Origin: Actinomycetota bacterium
Lineage (GTDB): Bacteria; Actinomycetota; Acidimicrobiia; Acidimicrobiales; CADCSY01
Direction of reading: 5' to 3'
Assembly: GCA_019348555.1 (NCBI GenBank)
Contig: JAHWJH010000013.1
Location: forward strand, 1-33,864
Length of the DNA stretch: 33,864 bases
Shown piece by piece: positions 22,245-31,088 of this stretch. The translations under genes and the position numbers were made by a program. The first letter of the stretch is position 1, and each line of letters begins with the position of its first letter. The notes beneath the pieces are model-generated. The model did not search any database and was not told the DNA's origin. It saw only the letters and a program-made list of their open reading frames with translations.

Positions 22245-23882
22245 TCACTCGATGAGCCTGAGCAGTTGGCCGGCCGCGCTGAGCTCGGCCGAGAGGGTCT
22301 TGTAGCCCATCTCGTCGAACAGCACGGTGACGGTGTCGCCTTCCACCCTGACGACCTGACCGTCGCCCCAGTCGTTGTGGTTGACCCGCGACCCCTGCGG
22401 AAACGGGGCATCCTCCACCGCAGCCGCCGACCGCTTGGCGGCTGCGCCGGACTCGCAGGTGTCGCAGAACCCGCAGTTGTGGTCGTACGTCTCGCCGAAG
22501 TAGCTGAGCAGGAACCTGCGCCGGCACGCCAGGGTCTCGGCGTAGGCGCGCATCATCTCCAGTCGGCTGGCCTCCACCTGCTTGCGCCGCTCCTCGTGGG
22601 CGGCAATGGCGTCGACCGCCCGAGCCGGGTCGTCGACCCGTGCCCTCACCTCTTCACCGTTGACGGCAACGGCGTCGTCGTCTTCGAGCCTGGTGAGGGC
22701 CAGGGTCATCTTGCGCCGGCTGAGCTCCACCGCCTCGTGGAGCTCGTCGACATGGGCTGTGCCGCCAGCCTGTCCGAGCGCCGCCGCCACGTCCTCGACG
22801 TCGGCGGACTTGACGCCGCCGCCGGCGCCGAGGAAACGACGCAGTCCGAGGTCGGCGGCGCGGTAGAACAACGTCGCCTCTGCTTCTTCACCGTCTCGCC
22901 CGGCTCGTCCGATCTCTTGGTAGTAGGAGTCGAGCGACTCTGGGACGTCACCGTGGAGGACGAAGCGGACATCGGGCTTGTCGATGCCCATCCCGAACGC
23001 CGTCGTCGCCACCACGACGTCGAGGTCGCCTGCGATGAAAGCGTGGTGGACGTCGTCCCGCTGCGAACCACGGAGACCGGCGTGGTAGGCGGCTGCTCGT
23101 ACCCCTCGGCCACAGAGTGCGTCGGCGAGCTCCTCCGTCCGCTTGCGAGTGGCGACGTAGACGATTCCGGCACGGTGTCCTGCCGAAAGCACCGTCGCCC
23201 GGTCGAGAACCATGCCGTCCTTCTCGCGGGCGTCGGTGGGGTGTTCGACAACAAGGTGGATGTTGGGCCGGTCGAAGCTGTGGACGACGACCTTGTGGTC
23301 GCGAAGGTGCAACCGCTCGGCGATCTCGCTCTGAACGGGAGGTGCGGCGGTGGCAGTCAAAGCGATGACGACGGGGTGGCACAGGTCGTCGATGATCTGG
23401 CCCAGACGGAGGTAGTCGGGTCGGAAGTCGTGGCCCCACGAGCTGATGCAATGGGCCTCGTCGACCACGAACACCGATGGCTGCGCCTGTTTGAGCGCCT
23501 GCATGGTGTCCGCTCGGGACAGTTGCTCGGGAGCAAGGAACAGGAACTCCACGTCACCGTCACGAAGGCCGTCGAAGGCACGCTGTCGGTCCCTCACCCT
23601 CATCGACGAGTTGGCGGACGCCGCATCGCCCACCGAGTCGTCGCCCAGGCTCTGGACCTGGTCGTGTTGCAGGGCGATGAGCGGCGACACCACCACGGTC
23701 GGCCCATCGACGGACGCGGCCACGAGTTGGTAGATCGCCGACTTGCCGTATCCGGTGGGCATCACCGCCAGGACGTCGTGTCCGGCCATTGCCGCGTCTA
23801 TGGCCTCACGCTGCTCCGGGCGCAACTCCTCGATGCCGAGTCCGCGCTGCGCCAAACGGGCTATGTCGCTGTCCGCTCCCAC
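22245..23882 (-). CDS. recQ: RecQ-family ATP-dependent DNA helicase
   Basis: This 545-residue 3'-5' DNA helicase starts at a GTG seven bases after GGAGG. Motif I is [13 protein letters not shown] (K47), motif II DEAH (141-144) with the RecQ aromatic loop [13 protein letters not shown], motif [16 protein letters not shown] and motif [12 protein letters not shown] zinc site follows ([19 protein letters not shown]). Instead of an HRDC domain the C-terminus has a small beta-rich module ([20 protein letters not shown]) seen in some actinobacterial RecQ proteins. It probably acts in recombination and fork repair. It is a stand-alone gene, unrelated to its neighbours. Confidence 0.95.
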   Translation of the reverse strand: MGADSDIARLAQRGLGIEELRPEQREAIDAAMAGHDVLAVMPTGYGKSAIYQLVAASVDGPTVVVSPLIALQHDQVQSLGDDSVGDAASANSSMRVRDRQRAFDGLRDGDVEFLFLAPEQLSRADTMQALKQAQPSVFVVDEAHCISSWGHDFRPDYLRLGQIIDDLCHPVVIALTATAAPPVQSEIAERLHLRDHKVVVHSFDRPNIHLVVEHPTDAREKDGMVLDRATVLSAGHRAGIVYVATRKRTEELADALCGRGVRAAAYHAGLRGSQRDDVHHAFIAGDLDVVVATTAFGMGIDKPDVRFVLHGDVPESLDSYYQEIGRAGRDGEEAEATLFYRAADLGLRRFLGAGGGVKSADVEDVAAALGQAGGTAHVDELHEAVELSRRKMTLALTRLEDDDAVAVNGEEVRARVDDPARAVDAIAAHEERRKQVEASRLEMMRAYAETLACRRRFLLSYFGETYDHNCGFCDTCESGAAAKRSAAAVEDAPFPQGSRVNHNDWGDGQVVRVEGDTVTVLFDEMGYKTLSAELSAAGQLLRLIE

Positions 23883-23958
23883 GTGGCCGCCTCCTTGCCG
23901 ACACCCGCACTACCCCGCGGGTGCCGCCGGCAACCGAGTGGTCTGGCGCGCCGGCCGC

Positions 23959-24844
23959 TCAGCCGTCAAGGCGCTGGAGTTGCGCCTCCAGCCAAGGTGG
24001 GGCGAGGTCCCTGGCTGCCGCCACCCACCACCCTCGAGCCAATGCCTCGATGAGCGCGGGTGCCCACACGGCGGGGGGCGCGGCCTTGAGCAGCGCCCAG
24101 CTACGCCCGGCAGCCACGTTGATCGGTCGTCGAAGCCAGAAGAACCACAGCGAGTTGCGAAGGTCGCGCCGTTGGCGCCACCGGCGATCCCGCTGGTGGG
24201 ACGGCTGGTGATGCACGGCGACGTCGGGCTGGTACCGCAGCTCCCACCCGGCCGCCGCAAGGTCGGTCGCCAGCAGCTGCTCCTCGCCTCCGAAATGGAA
24301 TCGCCGCTCGAAACCGCCGACCTGGAGGAAGGCCTCCCGGCGCAAGGCGACTGCGCAGGCGAGGAACCCCCACGGGTGTCCCGGGCACGTCGGCGGCGCC
24401 GGTCAGCGGGCTGGCCTCCATCTCGACAGAGACCGGGTCCTCCTTGCCGCTCGGCTCGACACGGACATGAGCGGCGATGGCGCCGAGCGCAGGATGGTGA
24501 TCGAAGAGCGAGACCGCCTCGCCCAGCGACCCCGGGGCCCACCACGAGTCGTCATCGTTGAACGCCACATACGGAGTCGTGGCGAGGCGCACGGCCGCGT
24601 TGCGAGCCTCCACGCCCAGGTTGCGCCTGAAGCGGACGACATCGATCGAGGGAAAACGCGACATGACGGCGTCGGCGGTGCCATCACTCGAGCCGTTGTC
24701 CACCACCATGATCGACGGCGCCTCCGGAAGCCGGACGAGACGATCGAGCACAGCCAGGAGCTCGGCCACCCGGTTGCGGGTCATGACCACGACCGTCACG
24801 CGCGACGTCAACCGGTCTCGCCGGTGACTCGATGCCGTCGTCAC
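23959..24844 (-). pseudogene. GT2 glycosyltransferase interrupted by a one-base frameshift
   Basis: Two overlapping frames together make one GT-A glycosyltransferase like its neighbour. From the GTG at 24844 the first frame carries VTVVVMTRNR, VVDNGSSDGTADAV and FNDDDSWWAPGSL (DXD-type metal site). The second holds LRREAFLQVGGFERRFHFGG and the C-terminus to 23959. The paralogue shows where they should join. Removing the single T at 24379 (A on the coding strand, after CCCGGG) restores GHPWGFLACAVALRREAF. So it is a pseudogene, a phase-variable gene or a sequencing error. The start overlaps the stop of the upstream paralogue by GTGA. Confidence 0.8.
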
Positions 24845-25872
24845 GACACATACCGCCGGGCTTTGGAGTCGATCTGCTGATCGTCGAGGAGGCGCAGTCC
24901 GTCGGCGACGGGCGTGGGCAGCGGGCGACGCGCCTGTCGGACCCAGCGCGCACCGGCCAGAGCCTCACCCAGTGCACGGACCGTGACCGTGTCGACGGGT
25001 GCGGACCTGATGGTCCGCCACGACCGGCGGACGGCATCAGGCCAGGGGCGCCTGAGCCACACGAACCACAGCGTGTTGCGGAGGCCGTTGGCGCGACGGC
25101 GGTGAGGGTCCCGTGCCCGGGAGGCATGGTGGTGCACCCGCAGCTCGGGCAGGTGGCGAAGTGCCCATCCCGCCGCGGCAAGGTCGGCGGACAGCAGCTC
25201 CTCTTCTCCGCCGATGTGGAGGCGCGGCTCGAACCCACCGACCTGCAGGTAGGCAGACCTGCGGACCATCGACGCCCCGGCCAGGACGCTGAGGAGGGGG
25301 TGGCCCGGCAACCCGCATTCGTTGGGCAGCGGACTGACTCGCATATCCCTGACGATCGGGTCTTCCCTTCCCGCTGGCTCCACGACGATGGTGGCGGTGA
25401 CCACGGCAACGTCGGCGTGGGCGTCGAGTGCATCGGCGGCCGCCGTCAGGGAGCCGGGTGCCCACCACGTGTCATCGTCAGCGAAGGCGACGTAGTCCTC
25501 CTCCGCCATGTCGACGGCGACATTGCGGCCCACCGCGCCGACGTTGCGGTCCAGCACCACCAGGTCCGCCCACGGGTGGTGCTTGCGAACCGCGTCGGCC
25601 GTGCCGTCGGTCGAGCCGTTGTCGACCACGACGAGACGAGGTTCTTCGGCCAAGCACGCCATCCGCCCGAGGTTGGTCAAGAGCTCTTCTCTGCGATTGC
25701 ACGTGATGACGATCACGGTGAAGCGTCGATCAGAGCCGACCGCTGGCCGGGTGCCACGGACGTGGGCCAGCACGCGGACCTGCTGACGTCCCCGGCGCTG
25801 TGCCGCCACCTCATCGATCCAAGGAGCCGGCTGGCGTGCGCGGAGGGGATGGTCGACGGCGACCGGCGGCAC
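24841..25872 (-). CDS. GT2-family glycosyltransferase
   Basis: This family 2 enzyme transfers a sugar from a nucleotide donor. Motifs are FTVIVITCNRREEL, VVDNGSTDGTADAV, VAFADDDTWWAPGSL (metal-binding DDD) and the acceptor-side VGGFEPRLHIGGEEELLSADL (probable catalytic base region). Full length is 343 residues from the GTG at 25872, but the conserved domain begins near residue 51, and a GTG at 25773 would give a protein matching the paralogue's start. No membrane helix is evident. It is coupled by a 4-base overlap to the frameshifted paralogue, so the two arose by tandem duplication. No polysaccharide export genes are nearby. Confidence 0.85.
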   Translation of the reverse strand: MPPVAVDHPLRARQPAPWIDEVAAQRRGRQQVRVLAHVRGTRPAVGSDRRFTVIVITCNRREELLTNLGRMACLAEEPRLVVVDNGSTDGTADAVRKHHPWADLVVLDRNVGAVGRNVAVDMAEEDYVAFADDDTWWAPGSLTAAADALDAHADVAVVTATIVVEPAGREDPIVRDMRVSPLPNECGLPGHPLLSVLAGASMVRRSAYLQVGGFEPRLHIGGEEELLSADLAAAGWALRHLPELRVHHHASRARDPHRRRANGLRNTLWFVWLRRPWPDAVRRSWRTIRSAPVDTVTVRALGEALAGARWVRQARRPLPTPVADGLRLLDDQQIDSKARRYVS

Positions 25873-26017
25873 GGTTGCGATAGGTGCCGCCTACCCAGGG
25901 TCGAATGGCGCAAACGACCTCTACGGCAAGAAGGAGTGTGGCGTAGGCGGTGGCGCCGGCCCAGCAAGGGAACGAACCTCGGTGTGTCGGTGAGGCCTTC
26001 AGGGAAACGACACGGCC

Positions 26018-26950
26018 GTGCCCAGAACAGTGAGCATCTCCCTGCCGCCGGAGCGCAGCACCGAGCTGAGCCGCCGTCTCCAGGACCTGGAGGGCACGCT
26101 CTCCGTACGGCTGCATCGCGGTGTGTCGGTGCAGCCAGAGGGAGATGTGGTGGAGGCCGAGGTCCTGGACCGAGACATCGGCCACGTCATGGCCCTCGTC
26201 GACGACGTCGGCCTCGGAAGCGATCCCTCCGTCTCGGTGACCACCAGCGCACCTTCGAGCGTGGTCAGTGCCGGTCAGATGACTGCCGTCGTCCGCGACA
26301 CCAGCACGTCGACGTGGGAAGAGATCGAGTTGACGCTCGGGCGCCAGAGCACGATGACCGTGCCCAAGGTCGTCGTGATGGCTCTGGTCGGCGTCGTGGC
26401 CGCGGCCGGCATCCTCACCGGTGCGTTGCACGTCGTTGTCGGGGCCATGGTGATCGCACCTGGGTTCGAGCCACTGGTGCGGATCGCCCTCGGGCTCGTC
26501 CAGCGACGTCGGAGCTGGCGGGACGGTCTGGTCGACGGCGCTCGCGGGTACGCAGCGCTGCTCGTCGGCGCCGCCGCCTGCGCCGGCGTTCTGTCCGCCT
26601 CGGGGATCTCGCTGCCGGAGGGAGCAGCGACCTACCACTCGGGCGCGGCGCTCGTCTCCTACTGGACCTCCACGACGGTGGCGTCGGTGATCGTCAGCGT
26701 TGCTGCGGGCGTTGCTGGTGCGCTGCTCGTCGTTGCCCGTCGGGCGGTGCTGACCGCCGGTGTGATGATTGCGTTGGCCCTCGTGCCGGCGCTCACCATG
26801 GTCGCCATATCGGCCATCTCAGCCGATCCAGATCTGCTGGGCAGCGCCGCCCTCCGCTGGCTGGTCGACGTCGCCGCGGTGGTGGGGTCGTCCGTGGTCG
26901 TGCTCGCACTTCACCGACGCACCAGCCGCAGGCCCGGTGCCGAGTCGTAA
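26018..26950 (+). CDS. DUF389-like membrane protein
   Basis: This 310-residue protein has a soluble N-terminal domain of about 110 residues and then five or six hydrophobic segments. The first pair contains HVVVGAMVIAPGFEPLVRIA, which corresponds to the conserved membrane motif of the DUF389 family. The function of DUF389 proteins is not established. The GTG start at 26018 has only a weak AGGGAA site upstream. It is divergent from the glycosyltransferases; CCGCCTAC/GTAGGCGG, an 8-bp inverted repeat spaced by 48 bases, lies between them. It converges with the second GH15 gene. Confidence 0.75.
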   Translation: MPRTVSISLPPERSTELSRRLQDLEGTLSVRLHRGVSVQPEGDVVEAEVLDRDIGHVMALVDDVGLGSDPSVSVTTSAPSSVVSAGQMTAVVRDTSTSTWEEIELTLGRQSTMTVPKVVVMALVGVVAAAGILTGALHVVVGAMVIAPGFEPLVRIALGLVQRRRSWRDGLVDGARGYAALLVGAAACAGVLSASGISLPEGAATYHSGAALVSYWTSTTVASVIVSVAAGVAGALLVVARRAVLTAGVMIALALVPALTMVAISAISADPDLLGSAALRWLVDVAAVVGSSVVVLALHRRTSRRPGAES

Positions 26951-26998
26951 CCCACGAAACCACATGCCCTCGATCTCACGCATCGGCTGCACCTACTG

Positions 26999-28807
26999 TC
27001 ATCGTCTTCCATGGCGGGGCCACCGCAGACGCACGTACCGCACGATCCGCCATGCCAACAGCACCGGGGTGCCAAAACGGGCCCGCAGGGCAGCCGCGTC
27101 CAGTACGTACATGGCACGGGCGGCCTCGGCATGGGACCACACCAGTGGGACGTTGCCCAGGCTCTCACCGGTCTCGGGATCGAGCTCCTCGGACAGGAGG
27201 CGAGGAAGCCGGGCGCACAGTTCGTCGGCCCGAGCGCGCGCTTCATCGAGACGGCCCACGGTGGCGAGGGCGGACACCGCCCACCAGCACACTGGCAGGA
27301 ACACCCCCTCCTTGCCGCTGAAACCGTCGTCGCCGCCCGGCTGGTAGCGGTACAGGAACGGTCCAGTACCAAGGCGGTCGATGGTGGCCTGCACGAGCCG
27401 ATCGGCGCGCGGGTCCCGGCGCGAAAGCATCCCGAAGACCACCGCCATGAGCGCCGAGGCGTCGGGGCCGGGAGCACCGTCGTAGGCCTGCGGGAGGCCG
27501 CCGTCCCCGTCGATGGCGCCGAGGACTCGCTGGCGGATCGCCTGGCGGGCCCGCTTCCAGTGACGGCGACGGGCACGGGGCCGCCAGCCGCGGGCGATCC
27601 AGATGGCGCGGTCGAGACAGATCCAGCGCCCGATGTCGGCGCTGAGCAGGTCCCGAGGCTCGCGGAGCTCCCAGATCCCGCTGGTGGGCGCCGGCGTCGC
27701 CGAGGCCGCCTGATCGGCGGCCGCCCGCACCAGACGCCACGTGTCGTCATCGAGGCTGGCTCCGGTCTGCAGGTGCACGGAGATGCCCTCGAGAAGCAGT
27801 CCGAGGGCGTCGTGTTGCACCTGGGCCCCCGCATCGTTGCCCACCCGGATCGGCCGGGAGCCGGCCCATCCGGACACGCCCTGCACCTCGCGCTCGTCGG
27901 GGACCGGACGTCCACGGACGTCGGTTACCGGACTGGTGGGCGCCTCGCCGCCGTCGTTCAGGCCCACCACGAAGCGCAGGTACCGCTCCGCCCCCGAGGG
28001 GTTGCCGAGGAGGGCAGCGACGGAGATGCCCAGGGAGGCGTCGCGCAGCCAGCTGTAGCGGTAGTCGAACTGGCGGTCGGCGCCGGGCGCCTCGGGCAGC
28101 GACGTGGTCGGGGCGGCCACCACCGACCCCGTTGCCCGGTAGGTGCAGGCCTCCAGCACCGCCAGAGCGTCGGCCGCCCGCTCCGGGTGGTGGCGGGGCA
28201 GCCTGGTCCGCTCCAGCACGGACCTGCTGTCAGCCTCGACGGTGCTGAGGCGCCCGGCGAGGCGCTCGCCGTCGGGGTCGCTGAGCGCCACGTCGAGCCC
28301 GATGACCAGCGCCGCCCAGCTGCCCCTGGGGGCACGAAGGATGGTCGTGAGCGATCGCCCCGTGGCCTGCGACATCCCACCGGCGACGGTGACCACTGCG
28401 CTGTCGAGGAGACACTTCGGACCATCCCATGTTCCCCACGCCTGGTCGAAGCCACCGAGGGCCAGCTCATGGGTCACCTCCAGGTCGGCGTCGTTGGCTC
28501 GAACGAGGCGCACGAGCCCCTCCTCCACCAGCCCATCGCAGCACTCGATGTGAACGCCGTGGACGCGAATCACCGTACGGACCACCGAACCGGCGGGTTC
28601 GGCCGAGCGCTGCATCTCCTCTGCGCCCCGCCAGCGCGCAGCGGCGCCGGCCGCATCGAGCAGCGACCACAGTAACGGTGGCGAGTCGATCTCGGGCCCG
28701 CACCACCAGTCGACCTCGGCCGCGGGACCGATGAGGGCTGCGGAGCGCCCGTTGCTGATCAGGCGGTGCGCTGCCAGCGCAGGCCGGTGCAGAGCCGGGT
28801 CAGTCAG
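26999..28807 (-). CDS. GH15 glycoside hydrolase, copy 2, with an apparent CTG start
   Basis: The ORF track starts this gene at 28615 (538 residues), but the same frame continues 64 codons upstream with clear GH15 N-terminal sequence (LISNGRSAALIGPAAEVDWW, then SPPLLWSLLD). A TAG at 28813-28811 closes the frame, and no ATG, GTG or TTG lies in between. The CTG at 28807 gives 602 residues, close to the 606 of copy 1. Barrel motifs are FDYRYSWLRD, the acid region IWELREP (E380) and base region LLSEELD (E540), so catalysis looks intact. The CTG lies within the last codons of the decayed VKOR frame. The enzyme probably cleaves alpha-glucosides such as trehalose. Confidence 0.8.
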   Translation of the reverse strand: MTDPALHRPALAAHRLISNGRSAALIGPAAEVDWWCGPEIDSPPLLWSLLDAAGAAARWRGAEEMQRSAEPAGSVVRTVIRVHGVHIECCDGLVEEGLVRLVRANDADLEVTHELALGGFDQAWGTWDGPKCLLDSAVVTVAGGMSQATGRSLTTILRAPRGSWAALVIGLDVALSDPDGERLAGRLSTVEADSRSVLERTRLPRHHPERAADALAVLEACTYRATGSVVAAPTTSLPEAPGADRQFDYRYSWLRDASLGISVAALLGNPSGAERYLRFVVGLNDGGEAPTSPVTDVRGRPVPDEREVQGVSGWAGSRPIRVGNDAGAQVQHDALGLLLEGISVHLQTGASLDDDTWRLVRAAADQAASATPAPTSGIWELREPRDLLSADIGRWICLDRAIWIARGWRPRARRRHWKRARQAIRQRVLGAIDGDGGLPQAYDGAPGPDASALMAVVFGMLSRRDPRADRLVQATIDRLGTGPFLYRYQPGGDDGFSGKEGVFLPVCWWAVSALATVGRLDEARARADELCARLPRLLSEELDPETGESLGNVPLVWSHAEAARAMYVLDAAALRARFGTPVLLAWRIVRYVRLRWPRHGRR

Positions 28808-28998
28808 GACCTACGGCCCCGGGCCTCGTGCAGGCCGTGCGGGCCTCCGGTACGACGTGGGGCACCATCGCCGCAGTCAACGCCGCCGCCAGCAGTCACT
28901 ACGAGGAGAACCGGCGGTGTTCGGAGCCCTGCTCCACGGTGATCCGCTGGACATCTCACCTCCCCTTCCCGCCGGCGGCGATGCCGCAAGTTAGCAAC
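28800..28998 (-). pseudogene. Decayed VKOR-like gene remnant
   Basis: In one minus-strand frame the translation reads IAAGG, then a stop and a few extra codons, then TVEQGSEHRRFSS, two stops, LLAAALTAAMVPHVVPEAR. This lines up with AAGG, TAEQVSKHRKLCSWCLAASI and ASVAMVPQVLPEAR of the intact VKOR-like protein. The CSWC site has become SS followed by TAG and TGA. DNA identity is high around ATGGTGCCCCA and TACCGGAGGC. The frame ends in TGA at 28802-28800, inside the start of GH15 copy 2. The gene has lost its membrane helices and active site. Confidence 0.75.
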
Positions 28999-29049
28999 GT
29001 CGGGTGCTGGCTGACGGGGCGTCCGGCTGGCTTGGGCCCGGACCTCGCG

Positions 29050-29529
29050 TCAGTGCATGCGACGCAGGATAGGAAGCGCGAGCCACAGGGTGACGGCCAA
29101 GAGGAGCACGGCCAGGGTCACCGTGATGGCGACGACGCCAGGAAACAGCAGGTCGCTCACCAGGAACACCACCGCGACGAGGGCGACGACCAGGCAGATG
29201 ATGCCGGCGACGGCCTCGTGGCTGGCGGTCCGGATCAGCAGACGTTTGTCGTAGGGCTTGCCCCGGAGGCGGTGGTACGCGCTCTCTCCAACGAGACACA
29301 CCAGGGCCAGCGCCGAGGCGACGAACGCCACGAAGTACACCACACGGTCGAGGTCGCGCAGCTCCGGGAACCGGCTCGAGAACGGAACCGTGAGGAGAAA
29401 GGCCAACAACACCGCCACTCCGGGCAAGAGCACCCTCAACTCGCTGAGGACCTCGTCCAGTTCCCGGTCGAAGTCCTCCTCGGAAGTGGGCTTACCCCGG
29501 TACCCGGGGCTGGCGGGGTCCTGGCTCAT
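29050..29529 (-). CDS. DUF6328-like four-helix membrane protein
   Basis: The ATG at 29529, six bases after GGAGG, gives 158 residues; the earlier ORF-track start is unsupported. An acidic N-terminus (SEEDFDRELDEVLSELRVLLPG) leads to four hydrophobic helices. LLAFLLTVPFSSRF and SAYHRLRGKPYDKRLLIRTA match the pattern I associate with DUF6328 proteins, small membrane proteins of unknown role. It points toward the VKOR remnant and GH15 copy 2 and may be co-transcribed with them. Confidence 0.75.
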   Translation of the reverse strand: MSQDPASPGYRGKPTSEEDFDRELDEVLSELRVLLPGVAVLLAFLLTVPFSSRFPELRDLDRVVYFVAFVASALALVCLVGESAYHRLRGKPYDKRLLIRTASHEAVAGIICLVVALVAVVFLVSDLLFPGVVAITVTLAVLLLAVTLWLALPILRRMH

Positions 29530-29851
29530 GGTCGCCTCCGGGGCTGGCGAGAAGAGAGTCTCCGGTGGCGACGTGACGTACGCCGCGGTGGTTGTTGCCG
29601 GCGACTCACCGGTTGGTCGCTCCATGGGTTTCGCTGGTCGTCGGGCCGAAGGCAACCGCCGAGTCGCTCGGTCAAGTTCAGCGCTCGCTGCGCAGGATAG
29701 AGACATCCGGTGACGGGTACGAAAACCGCCGAACCGGTCCGCCGTGCCGGGCGTTTCCTAACCCGACGTCTAGAGGAAGTGAAGCCATGGCCAGCCTCCT
29801 ACGTCCTCACGAAGTATCAGCCCTCAGCCTCCTCCCGGACCGGTAACGGTC
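29530..29851. other. Divergent intergenic region with a possible 19-codon leader ORF
   Basis: This 322-base gap separates the DUF6328-like and LapA-like genes. Near its right end an ATG at 29787, preceded by the good ribosome site AGAGGAAG, opens a 19-codon frame (MASLLRPHEVSALSLLPDR) ending in TAA at 29846. That is five bases before the GTG of the LapA-like gene, which itself lacks a ribosome site. Translation of the leader could feed ribosomes to that gene. Nothing else gene-like is visible. Confidence 0.4.
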
Positions 29852-30070
29852 GTGCCAGGTACACGCTCATCCCGCCTGCCCTTCAGTGCCCGCCAGTTGG
29901 CCGGCGTGGTGTTCCTCCTGATCGCCGTCGTCTTCATCCTGCAGAACAGGAGTAGCACGACTATTCGATTCCTCGGCCCTGAGGTCACGACGCCCTTGTG
30001 GGTTGCGTTGCTCCTCAGCTTCATCCTCGGGCTCCTTGCCGGTGGACTCTTGGCCCGCAAGCCCGGATGA
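29852..30070 (+). CDS. LapA-domain (DUF1049-like) small membrane protein
   Basis: This 72-residue protein has two membrane helices, LAGVVFLLIAVVFILQNRSS and LWVALLLSFILGLLAGGLLA, with TTIRFLGPEVTTPLW between, the pattern of LapA-domain proteins. In proteobacteria LapA is linked to lipopolysaccharide assembly; actinobacterial members lack that context and their role is unknown. The GTG start has no Shine-Dalgarno sequence but follows a tiny leader ORF by five bases. It ends 18 bases before the DUF72 gene, so the two are probably co-transcribed. Confidence 0.8.
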   Translation: MPGTRSSRLPFSARQLAGVVFLLIAVVFILQNRSSTTIRFLGPEVTTPLWVALLLSFILGLLAGGLLARKPG

Positions 30071-30088
30071 GCCCGGCTGACGAACACG

Positions 30089-31015
30089 GTGAGCATCCTG
30101 GTTGGGACGTCCTCGTGGACGGACCCGACCCTGGTGCGCGACACCGGCTTCTATCCGCCCGGCGCGAGCTCGGCGGAGGAGCGCTTACGTCACTACGCGT
30201 CGATCTTTCCGGTGGTCGAGGTCGACAGCACCTTCTACGCCCCACCGTCACCGGACGTCGCCCGACTCTGGGTGGAGCGGACGCCGCCCCGCTTCCGCAT
30301 GGAGATCAAGTCCTACGGACTGTTCACCGGTCACCCGGTACGACCAGGGACACTATGGGCCGACCTACGCAGGGAGGTGCCGGTCCAGTACAAGCACAAC
30401 GCCAGCGTCTACGCCGGGCACCTGCCTGGAGACGTGGTCGATGAGGCCTGGACCCGGTTCGATCGCGCGCTGAGGCCCCTCCACGATGCCGGCAAGCTCG
30501 GGGCTGTGGTGTTCCAGTGGCCACCGTGGTTCACGGCGAAGCGGGCCAACCGCGAGCAGCTGGAGGCCTTACGAGACCGGCTCCCCGACTACAGGATCGC
30601 CGTCGAGTTCCGTCACGGGTCGTGGCTCTCCGAAGGCGACCGCGACCGAACCCTCGAGCTGCTGGAGAAGTACGCGCTGACCTATGTCTGCGTCGATGAG
30701 CCCCAAGGCTTCAAGACGTCGGTCCCTCCCATCGTCGCAGCCACGACGGCAGAGCTCGCGCTCGTGCGGTTCCACGGTCGCAACGCTGACAACTGGCAGC
30801 GGAAGGGAATCACCGCGGCGGAGCGTTTCAGGTACCTCTACGACGAGGACGAGCTGCGGGCTTGGGTGAAGCCGCTCAAGGATCTGGCCGTGGAGGTGGA
30901 TGAGACGCACGTGCTCATGAACAACTGCTACCAAGACTATGGCGTCCGCAACGCCCACCAGCTCGGTTCGCTGCTGGGCGAAGGGCTCCAGCCGGGAGCA
31001 CCTGCCGAGGTCTAG
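30089..31015 (+). CDS. DUF72 (YecE-family) TIM-barrel protein
   Basis: This 308-residue soluble protein opens with ILVGTSSWTDPTLV and has the family blocks FPVVEVDSTFYAPPS, FRMEIKSYGLFTGH, LGAVVFQWPPWF, YRIAVEFRHGSW, LVRFHGRNADNW and HVLMNNCYQDYG. DUF72/YecE proteins adopt a TIM barrel with conserved acidic and aromatic residues, but no reaction is established. The GTG start at 30089 lacks a strong ribosome site, consistent with coupling to the LapA-like gene just upstream. No metal-binding cluster is obvious. Confidence 0.88.
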   Translation: MSILVGTSSWTDPTLVRDTGFYPPGASSAEERLRHYASIFPVVEVDSTFYAPPSPDVARLWVERTPPRFRMEIKSYGLFTGHPVRPGTLWADLRREVPVQYKHNASVYAGHLPGDVVDEAWTRFDRALRPLHDAGKLGAVVFQWPPWFTAKRANREQLEALRDRLPDYRIAVEFRHGSWLSEGDRDRTLELLEKYALTYVCVDEPQGFKTSVPPIVAATTAELALVRFHGRNADNWQRKGITAAERFRYLYDEDELRAWVKPLKDLAVEVDETHVLMNNCYQDYGVRNAHQLGSLLGEGLQPGAPAEV

Positions 31016-31088
31016 GAGTCAACGGGCACGCGACCCTGCCCGCCGGAAATACCGGTTGCCGTCGGTGGGTGTCGGGGAGGTTCAGGCG

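Noticed and set aside
21089-22411. 440-residue minus-strand ORF
   Set aside because: Only the part from 21601 downward has lipoprotein features; the rest is antisense to the hypothetical gene and overlaps recQ.
22266-24053. 595-residue plus-strand ORF
   Set aside because: It mirrors recQ on the opposite strand and has no family motifs.
25887-25950. CCGCCTAC/GTAGGCGG inverted repeat with a 48-base loop in the GT2-DUF389 gap
   Set aside because: The arms are short and far apart in very GC-rich DNA, so chance is a fair explanation; noted only in the DUF389 entry.
24832-27321. 829-residue plus-strand ORF
   Set aside because: It is antisense to the glycosyltransferases and out of frame with DUF389; its arginine- and glycine-rich composition is typical of GC-rich shadow frames.
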